Source: Pseudomonadota bacterium | Lineage (GTDB): Bacteria; Pseudomonadota; Gammaproteobacteria; Burkholderiales; Burkholderiaceae_D | Reading direction: 5' to 3' | Assembly (NCBI GenBank): GCA_023391395.1 | Contig: JAEWBA010000034.1 | Location: forward strand, 1 to 6,104 | Length of the DNA stretch: 6,104 nt | Shown here: one piece after another, positions 5,567 through 6,104 of the stretch | Layout: every line of letters starts with the position of its first letter | How positions within the stretch are numbered: the stretch's first letter is position 1 | Translations under genes and position numbers: made by a program | The notes under the pieces: model-generated | What the model saw: only the letters and a program-made list of their open reading frames with translations | Database searches by the model: none | Told to the model about the DNA's origin: nothing

Positions 5567-6104
5567 CACAAGACTTCGACCGCATGATTTCGCCGCTCGA
5601 CCAGTTCGCCGATCGGCTCCAGATCGAGGTCCAGTTCGGCCAGGGCGGACCGGAACTCGGCCTCGCCTTCGGGCGCCACGGCCACCAGCAGGCCGCCGCA
5701 GGTCTGGGGGTCGCACAACAGGTTCACCTGGTCCTGGCCGATGGGGGCGATGCGCTCGCCGTAGCTATCGAAGTTGCGGCCGGTACCGCCGGGCACACAG
5801 CCTTCGGCCAGGTAGTAGTCGACGCCTGGCAGGCGCGGCACCTTGGCAAACTCGATGCGGGCGCTGACGCCGCTGCCGTCGGCCATTTCTACCAGGTGGC
5901 CGAGCAGGCCGAAGCCAGTCACGTCGGTCATGGCCGTGACGCCGTCCAGTTTGCCGAAACGGCTGCCGGCCTTGTTCAGGGTACACATCCAGTCGCGCGC
6001 CAGGCCGATGTCTTCGGTGCGCAGCTTGGATTTTTTCTCGGCGGTGGTCATGATGCCGATGCCGAGCGGCTTGGTCAGGTACAGCTTGCAGCCTACTGTG
6101 GCGG
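5566..6104 (-). CDS. selD: Selenophosphate synthetase, C-terminal half (cut by right window edge)
   Basis: The frame is open to the window edge and ends at TGA 5566-5568; 178 residues are present of about 345. SelD makes selenophosphate from selenide and ATP, the selenium donor for SelU next door and for selenocysteine. Visible motifs are [12 protein letters not shown] followed by TTAEKKSK, the conserved [13 protein letters not shown] segment of the PurM/AIRS-like fold, and [15 protein letters not shown] near the C-terminus. The first in-frame ATG (6051) lies inside the conserved [13 protein letters not shown] segment and is not the start. The catalytic Cys/Sec and glycine-rich N-terminal loop lie outside. 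It overlaps selU by one base (TGATG), which shows a two-gene operon dedicated to selenium. Confidence 0.96.
   Translation of the reverse strand, partial: ATVGCKLYLTKPLGIGIMTTAEKKSKLRTEDIGLARDWMCTLNKAGSRFGKLDGVTAMTDVTGFGLLGHLVEMADGSGVSARIEFAKVPRLPGVDYYLAEGCVPGGTGRNFDSYGERIAPIGQDQVNLLCDPQTCGGLLVAVAPEGEAEFRSALAELDLDLEPIGELVERRNHAVEVL

Noticed and set aside
4607..5587. 326-residue open frame on the + strand
   Set aside because: It is the antisense shadow of selU/selD, whose protein motifs are unmistakable.

Overview
The window looks like part of a proteobacterial chromosome (beta- or gamma-like, judged only from the selD-selU pair, the oxidoreductase families and a fairly GC-rich core; the species cannot be named). 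Two ordinary flanks enclose about 3 kb of accessory DNA. The left flank (1-1377, + strand) holds the C-terminal part of an aldo/keto reductase and a complete short-chain dehydrogenase. The right flank (4469-6104, - strand) is the selenium operon: the C-terminal half of selD (selenophosphate synthetase) translationally coupled by a TGATG overlap to a complete selU/mnmH (tRNA 2-selenouridine synthase).

The accessory segment reads mostly on the - strand. From 2765 down to 1591 it is a small gene-cassette array of the integron type. Three attC-like sites (2706-2765, 2042-2144, 1591-1645) bound two complete cassettes. One encodes a VOC/glyoxalase-fold protein (2214-2627) and the other an NTF2/SnoaL-like protein (1640-2017). 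Both cassette genes share an almost identical translation-start module (CAACTTYAGGAGCA, five bases, start codon), and this shows that the second gene starts at a GTG. No integron integrase is visible, so the array appears as a CALIN-like or orphaned cluster.

The VOC cassette also carries its own promoter-like signal (TTGCCA, 17 bp, TACAGT). Its -10 is overlapped by a strong LexA-box match (CTGT-N8-ACAG, AT-rich core) that lies between the attC site and the gene. An SOS-type operator inside a cassette is the most interesting observation here.

Upstream of the array (2913-4351) there is genomic debris: a small tyrosine recombinase broken by two frameshifts, an intact small STAS/SpoIIAA-like gene, and the shrunken remnant of an nhaA Na+/H+ antiporter gene with an in-frame internal deletion. 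Short related sequences (CGACCCAAAGCGGA, twice, once as a hairpin; a third partial match by selU) are scattered over this debris. The picture is a site next to selD-selU that has repeatedly gained and lost DNA.
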